DNA of 64,000 bases from JBBECJ01 sp963763325 (GCA_963763325.1 CAVXOL010000018.1:310001-374000), one strand, 5' to 3'. Positions 15,582-24,769 are shown, numbered from the stretch's first letter. Made by a program: numbers and translations. The notes: generated from the sequence alone by a model not told the origin.

Positions 15582-16640
15582 TCAGGCGGCGGTGGTAACG
15601 GCGAGTTGAGGAATGGCAGTTGGGGAGTAGGTCGGATTCAGCAAGGCGGCGATGCCGTGGGTGGTGGTGATGATGCGTTCGAGAATTTCGGGGGCGATGG
15701 ACTGCTGGGCGTCGCAGAGGGCGCTGTCGGGGTTGGGATGCATTTCGACGATCAGGCCGTCAGCGCCGGCGGCGATGCCGGCCAGAGCCATCGGCTCGAC
15801 CAGTTCGCGGAGGCCGGTGCCGTGGCTCGGATCGACGACGATCGGCAGGTGGGTCAGTTGGCGGACGAGCGGGACAGCGTTGAGGTCGAGCGTGAAGCGG
15901 GTGGCGGTGTCGAAGCTGCGGATGCCGCGTTCGCAGAGGACGACCTTATCGTTGCCGCCGGCCAGGACGTACTCGGCAGACATCAGCCACTCTTCAACGG
16001 TGGCCGAGAAGCCGCGCTTGAGGAGGATCGGCTTGCCGGACGCCGCGGCACGGCGCAGGAGCGGGAAGTTGGACATGTTGCGCGAGCCGATCTGGAGCAT
16101 GTCGGCATAGGCGGCGACGAGATCGACCTGCTCCGGCTCCATGACCTCGGTCACGACCGGCAGCCCGGTCAGGTCGCGGGCGAAGGCCAGAATCTTGAGT
16201 CCCTCTTCACCGAGCCCCTGGAAGGAGTACGGGGACGTGCGCGGCTTGAAGGCGCCACCGCGCAGCATTGTCGCGCCGCAAGCCTTGACGAGCTGGGCGG
16301 CTTCGATCATGCCGTCCATGCTCTCGACGACGCACGGGCCAGCCATGATGACCGGCGTGCCGGCACCAATCCGGACACTGCCGATCGTGACAACAGTGCC
16401 TTCGGGGCGTGCCGAGCGCTGAGCGAGCATGTAGGGCTTTTTCGTGTCGTTGACCATCCGGACGCCGGGGAGGTCGCCGACTTCTTCGGGCAGACCAGCG
16501 ACGACGGGCCGGCCGTTGACGCCAATGACGACATCGCCACCTCCCGAAAGCATGTGGGTCTGGTAGCCGCGTTCCTGAAGGTGGCGAATGACGAGCTGTT
16601 GATCGGAGGATTTACTGTCACCGCGCATCGTGATAATCAT
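15582..16640 (-). CDS. aroF: 3-deoxy-7-phosphoheptulonate (DAHP) synthase
   Basis: A 352-residue type I-beta DAHP synthase, which condenses phosphoenolpyruvate with erythrose 4-phosphate as the first step of aromatic biosynthesis. Residues 1-70 form a ferredoxin-like regulatory domain (MIITMRGDSKSSDQQLVIRH). The barrel shows MAGPCVVES, LRGGAFKPRTSPYSFQG, QIGSRNMSNFPLL, LLKRGFSATVEEW, LCERGIRSF and VVDPSHGTGLRELV. No other aro gene is adjacent. The leader upstream encodes a peptide with WYYFYF and a terminator, so expression is probably attenuated by aromatic amino acid supply. ATG 16640 has GGGAG 4 bases upstream. Confidence 0.95.
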   Translation of the reverse strand: MIITMRGDSKSSDQQLVIRHLQERGYQTHMLSGGGDVVIGVNGRPVVAGLPEEVGDLPGVRMVNDTKKPYMLAQRSARPEGTVVTIGSVRIGAGTPVIMAGPCVVESMDGMIEAAQLVKACGATMLRGGAFKPRTSPYSFQGLGEEGLKILAFARDLTGLPVVTEVMEPEQVDLVAAYADMLQIGSRNMSNFPLLRRAAASGKPILLKRGFSATVEEWLMSAEYVLAGGNDKVVLCERGIRSFDTATRFTLDLNAVPLVRQLTHLPIVVDPSHGTGLRELVEPMALAGIAAGADGLIVEMHPNPDSALCDAQQSIAPEILERIITTTHGIAALLNPTYSPTAIPQLAVTTAA

Positions 16641-16691
16641 CGTACTCCCGTGTCCTTCCCCAACCGTGGCCTGATCGGAGCAAACAAAAAA

Positions 16692-16711
16692 GCAGAGGCT
16701 TGTGCCTCTGC
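16692..16711 (-). terminator. attenuator terminator in the aroF leader
   Basis: On the minus strand, GCAGAGGC-ACAA-GCCTCTGC is followed by TTTTTTG. It lies 51 bases before the aroF start and after the leader peptide, the classic attenuator position. The leader can also form a hairpin at 16738-16763, and CCTCCG at 16777-16782 could pair with CGGAGG at 16713-16718. Which structure opposes the terminator is not resolved here. Confidence 0.8.
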
Positions 16712-16746
16712 TCCTCCGACGTCACTGGTGGTTGTGCGGTTACTGG

Positions 16747-16827
16747 CTACAAATCCAATAACCCCACCAGCGGCGCCGGAGGGGTAAAGTAAAAGTAATA
16801 CCAGTTCGCAACAGTCAAATTCACCAT
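16747..16827 (-). CDS. aromatic-rich leader peptide of aroF, 26 residues
   Basis: A 26-residue ORF with the run WYYFYF at residues 9-14, and no other notable composition. Six consecutive aromatic codons before the DAHP synthase gene are what a ribosome-sensing attenuator needs: low charged tRNA for Trp, Tyr or Phe would stall the ribosome there. The ATG lies 6 bases after a TACCAT -10 box, so it is probably the first base of the mRNA (leaderless translation). A shorter overlapping ATG at 16835 (MPAW) would begin inside the -10 box and is unlikely to be transcribed. Confidence 0.8.
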   Translation of the reverse strand: MVNLTVANWYYFYFTPPAPLVGLLDL

Positions 16828-16833
16828 GCCGGC

Positions 16834-16862
16834 ATGGTACGGGGTGGGGACGGTTCTGTCAA
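16834..16862 (-). promoter_or_regulatory. aroF promoter, leaderless
   Basis: On the minus strand, TTGACA (16857-16862) and TACCAT (16834-16839) are separated by exactly 17 bases. The predicted start site coincides with the ATG of the leader peptide. Confidence 0.75.
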
Positions 16863-16945
16863 GCGTGGGTGTGCGAAATTCGTGATGCGCGACACGGGGA
16901 AGTGATCGTAGAGCGCATGGACGAGTGCCCCGTACGCGTCACACA

Positions 16946-18031
16946 TCACGCATCACGAACCTCGTCAAGGATGGCGGCATTGGCGTGGGGGTCGGGGCTG
17001 GTTTCGAGGAGGAAGGCGGGGTGGGAGAGGAAGGCGTCCCAGATGGCATGTTCGGCGTTTTCGTCGCGTTCGTAGTGGATGGCGGTTGATTCGAGGCGGG
17101 CGAGGGCTTCCGGGCGAGAGAGGATCGTCAGGGATGGAGTCGCACGGTTGCCACGGGTGACGAAGACGAGTGAGCCGAGTGGGGCGTGGGGAAGCGCCTG
17201 GCCGGGGAACTGGTCTTCGATGCGGATGCCGAGCTTGAGGCGGCCGTCGGGGCGTTCGAAGGCGGGAAGGAGCGCGAGTTCCGGGAAGAGGTCGGCGGCG
17301 TCAGGGAGCAGGTGCATCGTCCAGGGGAGGCCGTGGATCTCGATGTCGTCGGGCGGGATGGGGCCATGGGTCCGGCCGGAGCGGGAGCGCAGGAAGATGA
17401 CATCCTCGGCGACGAGTGAGTAGCCGCGGCGGAGGGCAGCGTAGGCAAGGGTGGACTTGCCGGCTCCACTGTCGCCGCGCAGCATGATGGCGCGGCCGTC
17501 GCGGGCGAGGCAGGCGGAGTGGACGGCAACGAGCGAGCGCGGGTGGACGATCGCGAGGAACGTGGACTGGACGAAGACGCTACGCACGTAGTCGATGCTG
17601 TCGGCGACGGTGTTCGAGACGAAGCCCATCGCGGTGCCGGTGGCGGAACTGCCACTGACGACCGATGAACGGCTGGCAGCGATCGAGAACATGCCGTCGT
17701 ATGAGCGAACGAGCGGTTGGCGCGGGCGGAAGCCAGGTTCTTCGTCGACATGGTGGACGAAGATGCGGATCAGGGCATCGGTGTCGATGGCGGCGTGAGG
17801 AACGACGAGCGGGCCGAACGAGTCGATGGCGGCCTGATGGATGCGCGAGTCGTTCGTCTCGAAGCGCAGCGCCAGGCCCAGGGCGCGATGATGGGTTGAG
17901 TACGTCACCGGCGTCCGGTCGAGGGTCGGGTCTTCCGGCGGAAACTCAGGCAACGACGCGGAGATTTGGTGGCCCAACCCGTTCGGTGACTGTGGGCCGA
18001 AGGACGTCGGAGATGTCGCTCGATCACTCAT
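16946..18031 (-). CDS. HPr kinase-like P-loop protein
   Basis: A 361-residue protein with a C-terminal HprK-like kinase domain. The P-loop is MLRGDSGAGKSTLAYAALRR near residue 190, and LVAEDVIFLRSRSG follows. The N-terminal 150 residues are less conserved. It lacks the full HPr kinase signature and no HPr (ptsH) is visible, so it belongs to the broad HprK-like group whose substrates are mostly unknown. It begins 6 bases after the second sugar permease gene and is probably the last gene of that operon, which hints at a link to sugar uptake. Confidence 0.7.
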   Translation of the reverse strand: MSDRATSPTSFGPQSPNGLGHQISASLPEFPPEDPTLDRTPVTYSTHHRALGLALRFETNDSRIHQAAIDSFGPLVVPHAAIDTDALIRIFVHHVDEEPGFRPRQPLVRSYDGMFSIAASRSSVVSGSSATGTAMGFVSNTVADSIDYVRSVFVQSTFLAIVHPRSLVAVHSACLARDGRAIMLRGDSGAGKSTLAYAALRRGYSLVAEDVIFLRSRSGRTHGPIPPDDIEIHGLPWTMHLLPDAADLFPELALLPAFERPDGRLKLGIRIEDQFPGQALPHAPLGSLVFVTRGNRATPSLTILSRPEALARLESTAIHYERDENAEHAIWDAFLSHPAFLLETSPDPHANAAILDEVRDA

Positions 18032-18037
18032 CGCTGA

Positions 18038-18940
18038 TTACTTCTCCAGATCCCCGGCGATGCCGTTCGCGATCCAGCGCTGGCCGATGATCACCAGCAG
18101 CAGGACTGGGACGACGCCGAGGAGCGCCATCGGCATCATCAGATGCAACTGATTGTAGTACTGACCTTGAAAGTTGCTGAGGCCGATCTGATAGGTCTGC
18201 TTGTCGGTCGAGGTCAGGAAGACGAGCGGGTCGATGAAGTCATTCCAGGCGGCGAGGGCCGAAAACATGGCCGATGCGGCGATGGCGGGCTTGGCCATCG
18301 GGAGGGCGATCCGCCAGTAGAGGCCGAAGGGCGATGCGCCGTCTATCTCGGCGGCGTCGAAGTACTCACGCGGGACGTTGCGGAAGAACTGGCGGAACAG
18401 GAAGACGTAGAACGGGCCGGCGAAGAAGGGCGGCAGGATCAGCGGCAGGAACGAGTTGGTCCAGCCGATTTCGGCGAACATGACGAATCGGGGAATGAGG
18501 GTCGTCGAGGTCGGGACCATCATCGTTGCGAGTAGGACGATGAAGAGCAGGCCCGCACCGCGTCCGCGGTAACGGGCGAATCCGAAGCCCGCCAGCGATG
18601 ACGAGAGGACAGTGCCGACGACGGTCAGGAGCGTGATGACGGTGCTGTTGACGAAGAAGCGGGCGAAGGGGAGCGCGTTCCAGCCGGTGCGGAAGTTGGC
18701 GGTCGTCCAGTCGGTCGAGAGCCACTCGGGCGGGAAGCGGTAGACGAGCTGCTGGGGCTTGAAAGCGGTCGTCAGCATCCAGAAAAGCGGCAACAGGAAG
18801 AGGAGCGCGAGCGCGATCAGCAGCGCGTAAATGACGATACGCCAGGCGACGCGAGCCGAGAAGCGACGGACGCGGATCGCGGTCGCGGGGCGGGCGGCGG
18901 CACGGGTGTCGAGGGTGCGTGACTCAGGGAAGGTGCTCAT
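18038..18940 (-). CDS. sugar ABC transporter permease, MalG-type
   Basis: A 300-residue inner-membrane permease of the CUT1 family. It has six membrane segments, starting with IVIYALLIALALLFLLPLFW. The EAA loop, which contacts the ATPase, is EYFDAAEIDGASPFGLYWRI. It follows the other permease gene by 4 bases and precedes the HprK-like gene by 6 bases. No ATPase gene is in the operon, so a shared ATPase such as MsmK/MalK elsewhere is probably used. I chose ATG 18940. The upstream ATG at 18973 overlaps the preceding gene. Confidence 0.9.
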   Translation of the reverse strand: MSTFPESRTLDTRAAARPATAIRVRRFSARVAWRIVIYALLIALALLFLLPLFWMLTTAFKPQQLVYRFPPEWLSTDWTTANFRTGWNALPFARFFVNSTVITLLTVVGTVLSSSLAGFGFARYRGRGAGLLFIVLLATMMVPTSTTLIPRFVMFAEIGWTNSFLPLILPPFFAGPFYVFLFRQFFRNVPREYFDAAEIDGASPFGLYWRIALPMAKPAIAASAMFSALAAWNDFIDPLVFLTSTDKQTYQIGLSNFQGQYYNQLHLMMPMALLGVVPVLLLVIIGQRWIANGIAGDLEK

Positions 18941-18944
18941 CTGA

Positions 18945-19864
18945 TCACCGCCCACCGATGCCAGGTGTGGCACCTGCGTAAAAGACCCAGCGGCGGGCGA
19001 GTGTGACCTGTATGAGAGTCAGGGTGAGTGTCAGCAGGATCAGAACGACCGAGAGGGCGGCGGCGTAACCGAGCTCCTGGAACTCGAAGGCATTGCGATA
19101 TATGTAGAGCGGCAGCGTGAGGGTGGAATTGCGTGGACCGCCTTCGGTCAGGATGTACGTCGGCGTGAAGAGCTGCAGTGACATGATCGTGCCGACGACG
19201 AGCAGGAAGTAGGTCGTAGGCGAGAGCAGCGGCAGCGTGACGTAGCGGGTGAGGGCGAGCGGACCGGCGCCGTCGATCCGAGCGGCATCGTAGAGCTCGC
19301 GGGGGATCGTACGGAGGCCGGCGAGGTAGATGAGCATCGTGCCGCCGACGCTCCAGAGCGAGAGCAGGATGATGGTGGGCATTGCCCAGGCGGGGTCGGC
19401 GAGCCAACCGGGCGTCGGCAGGTGGAGCGCGCGGAGGGCGCTATTGATTGCGCCGAAGCGCGGATTAAAGAGCCAGCCCCAGACGAGAGCGATGGCCGCG
19501 CCGGATACGAGGGCGGGTATCAGGAAGACAGTCCGGAAAAAGCCCATCCCGAACCAGGAGCGGTTCACGAGCAGGGCGAGGCCGAAGGCCAGGCTAACGC
19601 CGAGAGGAACCGAGACGAGCGAATAGTAGAGCGTGTTGCGGAAGGCTGTGCGGAAGAGAGGATCGCTGGACAGCTCGTCATAATGCGTGAGGCCGCGCCA
19701 CTCAGGGCTGGCGACGAGGTTCCAGTCGGTGAATGACAGGGCGACGCGGCAAGGATCGGCCCTGCCTGGAAGAGGATCAGGCCGAGGAGCCAGGGGAGGA
19801 TGAAGAGATAGAAGCGACGTTCGTCGCGGCGGGTGAATGGCGTGCGGGATGGGTTAGCGCGCAT
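18945..19864 (-). CDS. sugar ABC transporter permease, MalF-type (frameshifted)
   Basis: A CUT1 permease of about 306 residues split by a one-base shift near 19750. The N-terminal part begins MRANPSRTPFTRRDERR and has the first helix FILPWLLGLILFQAGPILA. The next frame continues ALSFTDWNLVASPEWRG and then NRSWFGMGFFRTVFLIPALV. The EAA loop is ELYDAARIDGAGPLALTRYV. Both parts are well conserved across the shift, so a sequencing error or very recent mutation is likely. ATG 19864 sits just before a 15-bp inverted repeat. It is the partner of the MalG-type permease. Confidence 0.8.
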
Positions 19865-19876
19865 GACGAGTCTGTC

Positions 19877-19925
19877 CGCGCCGAACGTAGGTCCGGCACA
19901 AGGCGCGGCCCCTACGTTCGGCGCG
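19877..19925. repeat. 15-bp perfect inverted repeat
   Basis: CGCGCCGAACGTAGG (19877-19891) and CCTACGTTCGGCGCG (19911-19925) flank 19 bases, between the binding protein gene and the permease genes. Such an intercistronic hairpin may stabilise the binding-protein mRNA and lower expression of the permeases. This is inference from position. Confidence 0.65.
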
Positions 19926-20039
19926 TGTCGAGTGAGCCTGCGCAGGCAACCGCACACGTCGATGACGCAGGGAGATCCTTCGCTGCGGCTCAGGATGACA
20001 GGACAAGATTGTTGGCTCCTCGTTCACGATACGCGGCGG

Positions 20040-21503
20040 CTACTCCCGATCCTTCATCAGGACGGTGTTGGCGGCTTCGTCGATCTGGGTCATGCCTTCT
20101 TCGACGGTGAGGTCGCCCTTCATGGTTGCGACAAAGAGTTCGGTCGTGGCGGCATAGGCTTCGAAGGCGGAGGCGGTGAAGGGTCGGAAGACCTGGGCGT
20201 AGTCGAGGGCGTCGAGGATAGCCTGTTGGTTCTCTGGGGCCGCGTCCGGGTTAAGGATGGCGTCGGCGGCCGACTGGCGGGCAGGGACGGCGTGGCCGGG
20301 GCTAGCCCAGTACTCCTCAAGGAAGTCGGGAGCGGTCAGTTCGTTGATGAGCGCCCAGGCGGCTGCCTGGTTCTCAGTCGTGGCGGGGATGGCCCAGCCA
20401 TTGGTCGAGAGAGTCGTGGCACGAGTGCCGTCAGGGCCCATCGGTGGCTGGACGATGTCGTAGTCGAATGCGTCTGAGGCGTTGAGCTGGCCGACGAGGA
20501 AGAAGCCGTTGTAGCCGATTGCGGCGAGGCCGGCCGAGAATGGATCTCCGGGGACGCCGGTCTGGTTACCTGAGTACGGATCGTACGGGGCGGCGTAGTC
20601 GTCGCGGGAGAGGCTGGCCCACCACTCCATCGTTTCCACGACATCGGGAGATGCGAAGTTCACCTCGGTGCAGTCCTCGTTGACACAGGGATCGGCGCCG
20701 AATGGGAGCAGATAGTGGCGTGACCAGATGTTGTTGGGGGTGACGTTGAAGCCCCACTGCGTAATGCTGTCAGGATCGAAGCCGGCGTCGGCAGGGGTGT
20801 TTCCGTCGCTATCGAGGGTGAGCTGAATGGCCATCTCGCGCATGTCCTCGAAGGTCCAGTCGTCGGTCGGGTAGTCGATGCCGGCGGCGTCGAACATGGC
20901 GGTGTTGTAGTAGACGACATCGGGGGCGACCGTGTTGGGGATGCCGTAGAGGCCGTCGTTCCAGCGGAACTGGTCGACGGCTCCGGCCCAGAAGTCGTCG
21001 ACGTCGAACTCGTCGCCACCGGCGAGGGTGGTGAGATCGATGAAGACGTCCTGACGGATCCACTGCTGAGCCATCAGCCCCTGGACCATGACGACATCGG
21101 GTAGCTCATCGCCCGCGATCTGGGTGTTCATCTTTTCGATGATGCCCTCCTGAGGAGTCTGCTCCAGTTCGATCGTCCAGTTCGGATGCTCGGCGCGGAT
21201 CGCGTCGAGGCCAGCTTCGAACGATTCCAGCTCGGCGGGCGTCATCGAGACGCCAAGACGGAGCGTGACCTCTTCGTCATCGCCAGCGGTCGTCGGTGAG
21301 GCGTCGGACGACCCGCTGGTAGCCGTTGAACTGACCGGAGAGACGAGGGCAGTCGGCTGCTCCCCGCTGGCAGATGTCGCGGTTGCGTCGTCGTCATCAT
21401 CGCCACCACAGGCTGCCAGCAGCGAGCTGATGAGCAGGGCGGCGAGCGTGAGCGCCAGCATTCGAGTGATGGACCGAGCTCGGCGCAGTGAGATTTCCCC
21501 CAA
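20040..21503 (-). CDS. sugar ABC transporter substrate-binding lipoprotein
   Basis: A 487-residue extracellular solute-binding protein family 1 member. It has a signal peptide and lipobox, ending LLISSLLAACGGD (Cys near residue 32), then a T/S-rich spacer and the binding domain from about residue 75. Typical parts are WTIELEQTPQEGIIEKMNTQ, QFRWNDGLYGIPN and FLVGQLNASDAFDYD. The sugar cannot be predicted. The start is TTG 21503 with GGGAGAA 6 bases upstream. An internal ATG at 21461 would still keep the lipobox. It heads the operon with the two permeases and the HprK-like gene. Confidence 0.9.
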   Translation of the reverse strand: MGEISLRRARSITRMLALTLAALLISSLLAACGGDDDDDATATSASGEQPTALVSPVSSTATSGSSDASPTTAGDDEEVTLRLGVSMTPAELESFEAGLDAIRAEHPNWTIELEQTPQEGIIEKMNTQIAGDELPDVVMVQGLMAQQWIRQDVFIDLTTLAGGDEFDVDDFWAGAVDQFRWNDGLYGIPNTVAPDVVYYNTAMFDAAGIDYPTDDWTFEDMREMAIQLTLDSDGNTPADAGFDPDSITQWGFNVTPNNIWSRHYLLPFGADPCVNEDCTEVNFASPDVVETMEWWASLSRDDYAAPYDPYSGNQTGVPGDPFSAGLAAIGYNGFFLVGQLNASDAFDYDIVQPPMGPDGTRATTLSTNGWAIPATTENQAAAWALINELTAPDFLEEYWASPGHAVPARQSAADAILNPDAAPENQQAILDALDYAQVFRPFTASAFEAYAATTELFVATMKGDLTVEEGMTQIDEAANTVLMKDRE

Positions 21504-21574
21504 CGTGGTTCTCCCTCTTACCTATCAACTTCCGAAAACTGAATGTCCTGCGTTTCCATACGTAGTGAACTGGG

Positions 21575-21590
21575 CGATCGGTTACGATCG
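21575..21590. promoter_or_regulatory. possible operator CGATCGGTTACGATCG
   Basis: An inverted repeat of CGATCG around GTTA. It lies 72 bases upstream of the binding-protein start and could be a sugar-regulator operator. No regulator gene is nearby. Confidence 0.3.
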
Positions 21591-21603
21591 TTTTGTCACC
21601 CTT

Positions 21604-22410
21604 TCAATAGTGGCCGAGGCTGCCATCGCGGCGGACGCGCTCGGTAGCCCAGCGAAGCGAGAACCATGCGAGCGGGACGAGCAACGCCGCCGATATGGTC
21701 AGCGCGACAAGACTGTCAGCGATATCACGCGGACCGGCGCCGACCAGTACGGCGCGGCGGAGACCATCGAGCGCCCAGGAGAGCGGGATGAGGTAGGAGA
21801 TTGGGCGCGCCCATTCGGGCAGGAGCGAGATGGGAAAGAGTACCCCGCCGAAGACGGTTGTGGCGATGTTGCCGAGAATCGCGATCGAATCTCCGCGCTT
21901 GACGACGAGGATGAAGGCGGCGGCGATCAGGCCGAGCGAGACGAATGACGCGAGGCTGAGGACGATCACCGGCAGGGCGGCCCAGATGTTCAGGTTGAAC
22001 TGGACACCCATCGCGAGGACGCCGACACCGACGAAGATGACGAGCCGGATCGTAGCGAGCAGGTAGTCCCAGGTCGTTGAAAGGGCCAGCAACCAGCCGG
22101 GTGGGGTGGCGGTGACAAACATCGCTTCGAGGGTGCCGGTCGTCTGGGCCTGACGGAGGCGGCTGGACGCGGAGATGAGCGAGATCGAGAAGTAGCCGGA
22201 AACAGCGAGGCCGACGAGGGCGAACGGGAAGTATTCTCCGCCATATTCACGGAGAGGTTCCGGCTGGCCGCCAACGAGGAGGCCAATCGAGTAGAAGAGG
22301 ATCAGCGACGAGCCGACGCCGAGCGTTTCGATCAGCAGCATGCCACGATAGCTGGTCTCGTTGATCCAGTCGCGGCGCAGAAAGGCGCGAATCAGCGCGA
22401 GACCCCTCAT
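21604..22410 (-). CDS. ABC-2 type transporter permease
   Basis: A 268-residue membrane protein with six helices of the ABC-2 export permease family. The C-terminal signature region is GNIATTVFGGVLFPISLLPEW, followed by YLIPLSWALDGLRRAVL. It overlaps the upstream ATPase gene by 4 bases (ATGA), so the two are translationally coupled and form one exporter. The cargo could be a drug, lipid or polysaccharide and cannot be told from sequence. The gene runs opposite to nothing nearby and ends 101 bases before the sugar operon start region. Confidence 0.88.
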   Translation of the reverse strand: MRGLALIRAFLRRDWINETSYRGMLLIETLGVGSSLILFYSIGLLVGGQPEPLREYGGEYFPFALVGLAVSGYFSISLISASSRLRQAQTTGTLEAMFVTATPPGWLLALSTTWDYLLATIRLVIFVGVGVLAMGVQFNLNIWAALPVIVLSLASFVSLGLIAAAFILVVKRGDSIAILGNIATTVFGGVLFPISLLPEWARPISYLIPLSWALDGLRRAVLVGAGPRDIADSLVALTISAALLVPLAWFSLRWATERVRRDGSLGHY

Positions 22411-23309
22411 CGGCGCGTTCCGATTGCCGCAGGTTCGACGCCGACGATCTCGCCGCCGCCAGACACGATCGAGGCGACAGCAGCGGAGAGGGCGTGACCG
22501 TCACCGAGATCATCGATGACAAGCGAGTCGCTCGTGTCGTCCATCGTGAGGGCACGACGTTGTTCGGCGGTCAGGCCGCGAACGCGAAGCAGATAGCGCT
22601 GTGGTTCGCGTTCTTCGCCTGAGATGCTGACGCGACCGTGCTCAAGGCGGATGACACGGTCGGCGAGTGTGACGGCCAGGCCGGCGTCGTGGGAGGCGAT
22701 CAGGGCGGTCGTGTCTCCGGTGGAGAGGATTGAACGCAGGATGTCGAGGACGTGTCCGCGATGTTCCAAATCGAGGTTGGCAGTTGGCTCGTCGAGCAGG
22801 AGAACCGACGGACGGTGGAGGAGCGCGCGGGCGATTCCAAGGCGCTGGCGCATACCGGTTGAGTAGCCGGAGAATCTGCGGTCCGCAGCAAACGAGAGGC
22901 TGAGTGACTCAAGCAGGTGGAGTACACGCGGTCTTGCGGCTGCCGCGGAAAGACCCTGAAGCTCAGCGAAGAAGATGAGGTTCTCGAAGCCGGTCAAGCG
23001 CCAGAAGAATGAGCGGTCGTCGCCAGTCATGACACCGACGTGGCGGCGAACAGCGGCAGGACCACGACTGACATCGATCCCGTGGACATGGGCAGTGCCG
23101 GAGGTTGGCATGACGACGGTGGCAAGAACGCGGAGGAGGGTGGACTTACCTGCGCCGTTGGGTCCGACGAGAGCGACGCATTCGCCGGGTTCGACGCGCA
23201 GTGTGAGATCGTCGAGGGCGCGGGTGCCGGCCATGGTCGAGCGACGGAAAAGCCGAGCTGGCTCCCGATAGACGCGGGTAAGTTGGGCGGTTTCAATGGC
23301 CGGTGTCAT
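22407..23309 (-). CDS. ABC transporter ATP-binding protein
   Basis: A 300-residue ATPase of the DrrA/CcmA-like export group. It has Walker A GPNGAGKST near residue 46, the signature YSTGMRQRLGIARAL, Walker B VLLLDEPTANLD, and the switch IASHDAG. A C-terminal extension of about 80 residues (after ISGEEREPQRYLLRV) matches the extra domain of this exporter class. I chose ATG 23309. The frame is open to 23624, but the added part is Pro/Ser-rich with no homology. It is coupled to the permease by a 4-base overlap. Confidence 0.9.
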   Translation of the reverse strand: MTPAIETAQLTRVYREPARLFRRSTMAGTRALDDLTLRVEPGECVALVGPNGAGKSTLLRVLATVVMPTSGTAHVHGIDVSRGPAAVRRHVGVMTGDDRSFFWRLTGFENLIFFAELQGLSAAAARPRVLHLLESLSLSFAADRRFSGYSTGMRQRLGIARALLHRPSVLLLDEPTANLDLEHRGHVLDILRSILSTGDTTALIASHDAGLAVTLADRVIRLEHGRVSISGEEREPQRYLLRVRGLTAEQRRALTMDDTSDSLVIDDLGDGHALSAAVASIVSGGGEIVGVEPAAIGTRR

Positions 23310-23565
23310 CGGCAGTCTTTCGGTGCGGGCATGACAGGTACGGAATTGTAACGGGTGGGTATCGATGTTGGTTGTTTCACCGGCCGAGGAGAACGGAGTG
23401 GACCAATTGGAGAGCCGGACCGATGTGGGAGCACTCGATCTTTTTCGAGATCGATGGAGGGGAAGCCGGGCGGGTCTTGCCGGTGGTGGGTGATGGGATT
23501 GAAAGAGAACCGCCGTGCGATACTCGCGCCGAGTTGGTGAGCGACGTAATGACTTGGAGTGAGCG

Positions 23566-24754
23566 ATGGCGGAGCATTCGGCAGAGGTTGTCGTTATCGG
23601 CGGCGGGGTGAATGGGACGAGCACGGCGTTTCAACTGGCGAAGATGGGGATGAGTGACGTCATTCTGGTCGAGCGGCGGCAACTTGCGGCGGGGGCGACC
23701 GGCAAGTCGGGCGCGCTGGTGCGAATGCATTACACGAATGTGCCGGAGTCGATGCTGGCGTTCGAGAGCTTCAAGATCTTCCAGGCGTTTCAGGATGAGG
23801 TCGGTGGCGATCCGGGATGGGAGGGGCCGGGATTCGTTCAGGTCGTTGCACCCGGGTACGAGGAGGCGCTGACGAGGAACGTCGAGCGGCAGCAGGGGTT
23901 GGGGATCGACACGCGGATGGTGTCGATGGAGGAGTTGAAGGAGATCCAGCCGGGGATCGCTGTCGACGACGTTGGGGCGGCAGCGTACGAGCCGAAGTCA
24001 GGATTTGCCGACCCGAACGCGACGGCGTATGCGTTCGCGGACGGCGGCGGAGGCGCTCGGAGCGCGGATCTGGACGCAGTGCGAGGCGACTGAGATCGTG
24101 CGCGAGGGTGACAAGGTCGTGGCGGTGGAGACGACGAACGGGCGGATCGCGACGGGAAACGTCGTCCTGGCGCCAGGTGCGTTTGCGCCACGGCTGCTGG
24201 AGCCGTTGGGACTCGACTATGGGCTGTTTCCGCATCGCTCAATGGTGGCGATCTTCCGCTGGCCGGTGGGCTGGAATGAGCGGCACGTGGTCGTGATCGA
24301 CAACATTCACCACACGTGGCTGCGGCCGGAGGGGTCACGCGGGACGCTGATCGGGCTGGAGCAGCCACGGAAGGACTGGGATCCGGACGACTACCCGGAG
24401 GGGATCGACCCAGGCTTCGTGCCGTCGGTGCGCGAGAAGCTGGCGGCCCGGTTCCCGGCCTTTGAGCACGCGACGATGCGCGGCGGCTGGTCGGGCATCT
24501 ACATGATGAGTCCGGACGCGCGGCCAATCATCGATCAGGTGCCGGAAGTGCCGGGACTGTTCGTGATGCTGGGAGATTCGGGGACATCGTTCAAGACGGC
24601 GCCGGCGATCGGGAAGTGTCTGGCTGAGTGGGTCATTCATGGGGAGCCGCAGACGGTCGACCTGACGCCGTTCCGGTCGACACGGTTTGCCGAAGGACAG
24701 CCGTGGAAGGACGAGGACGCGTACAGCCCGAAGCGGCAGACGATCTCGCGGTAA
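23566..24754 (+). CDS. FAD-dependent amino-acid/sarcosine oxidase-like protein (frameshifted)
   Basis: A DAO-family flavoprotein of about 395 residues, related to the sarcosine oxidase beta subunit and DadA. The dinucleotide-binding motif is VVVIGGGVNGTSTAFQLAKM at residue 8. The first part ends with FADPNATAYAFAD. After a one-base shift near 24043 the frame continues AAEALGARIWTQCEATEIV, then NVVLAPGAFAPRLL and GLFVMLGDSGTSFKTAPAIG. The extra base is a G after GAC. The intact catalytic frame on both sides suggests a sequencing error. It is divergent from the ABC exporter. The natural substrate is unknown. Confidence 0.85.
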
Positions 24755-24769
24755 CGTGCGCTTGGACGG

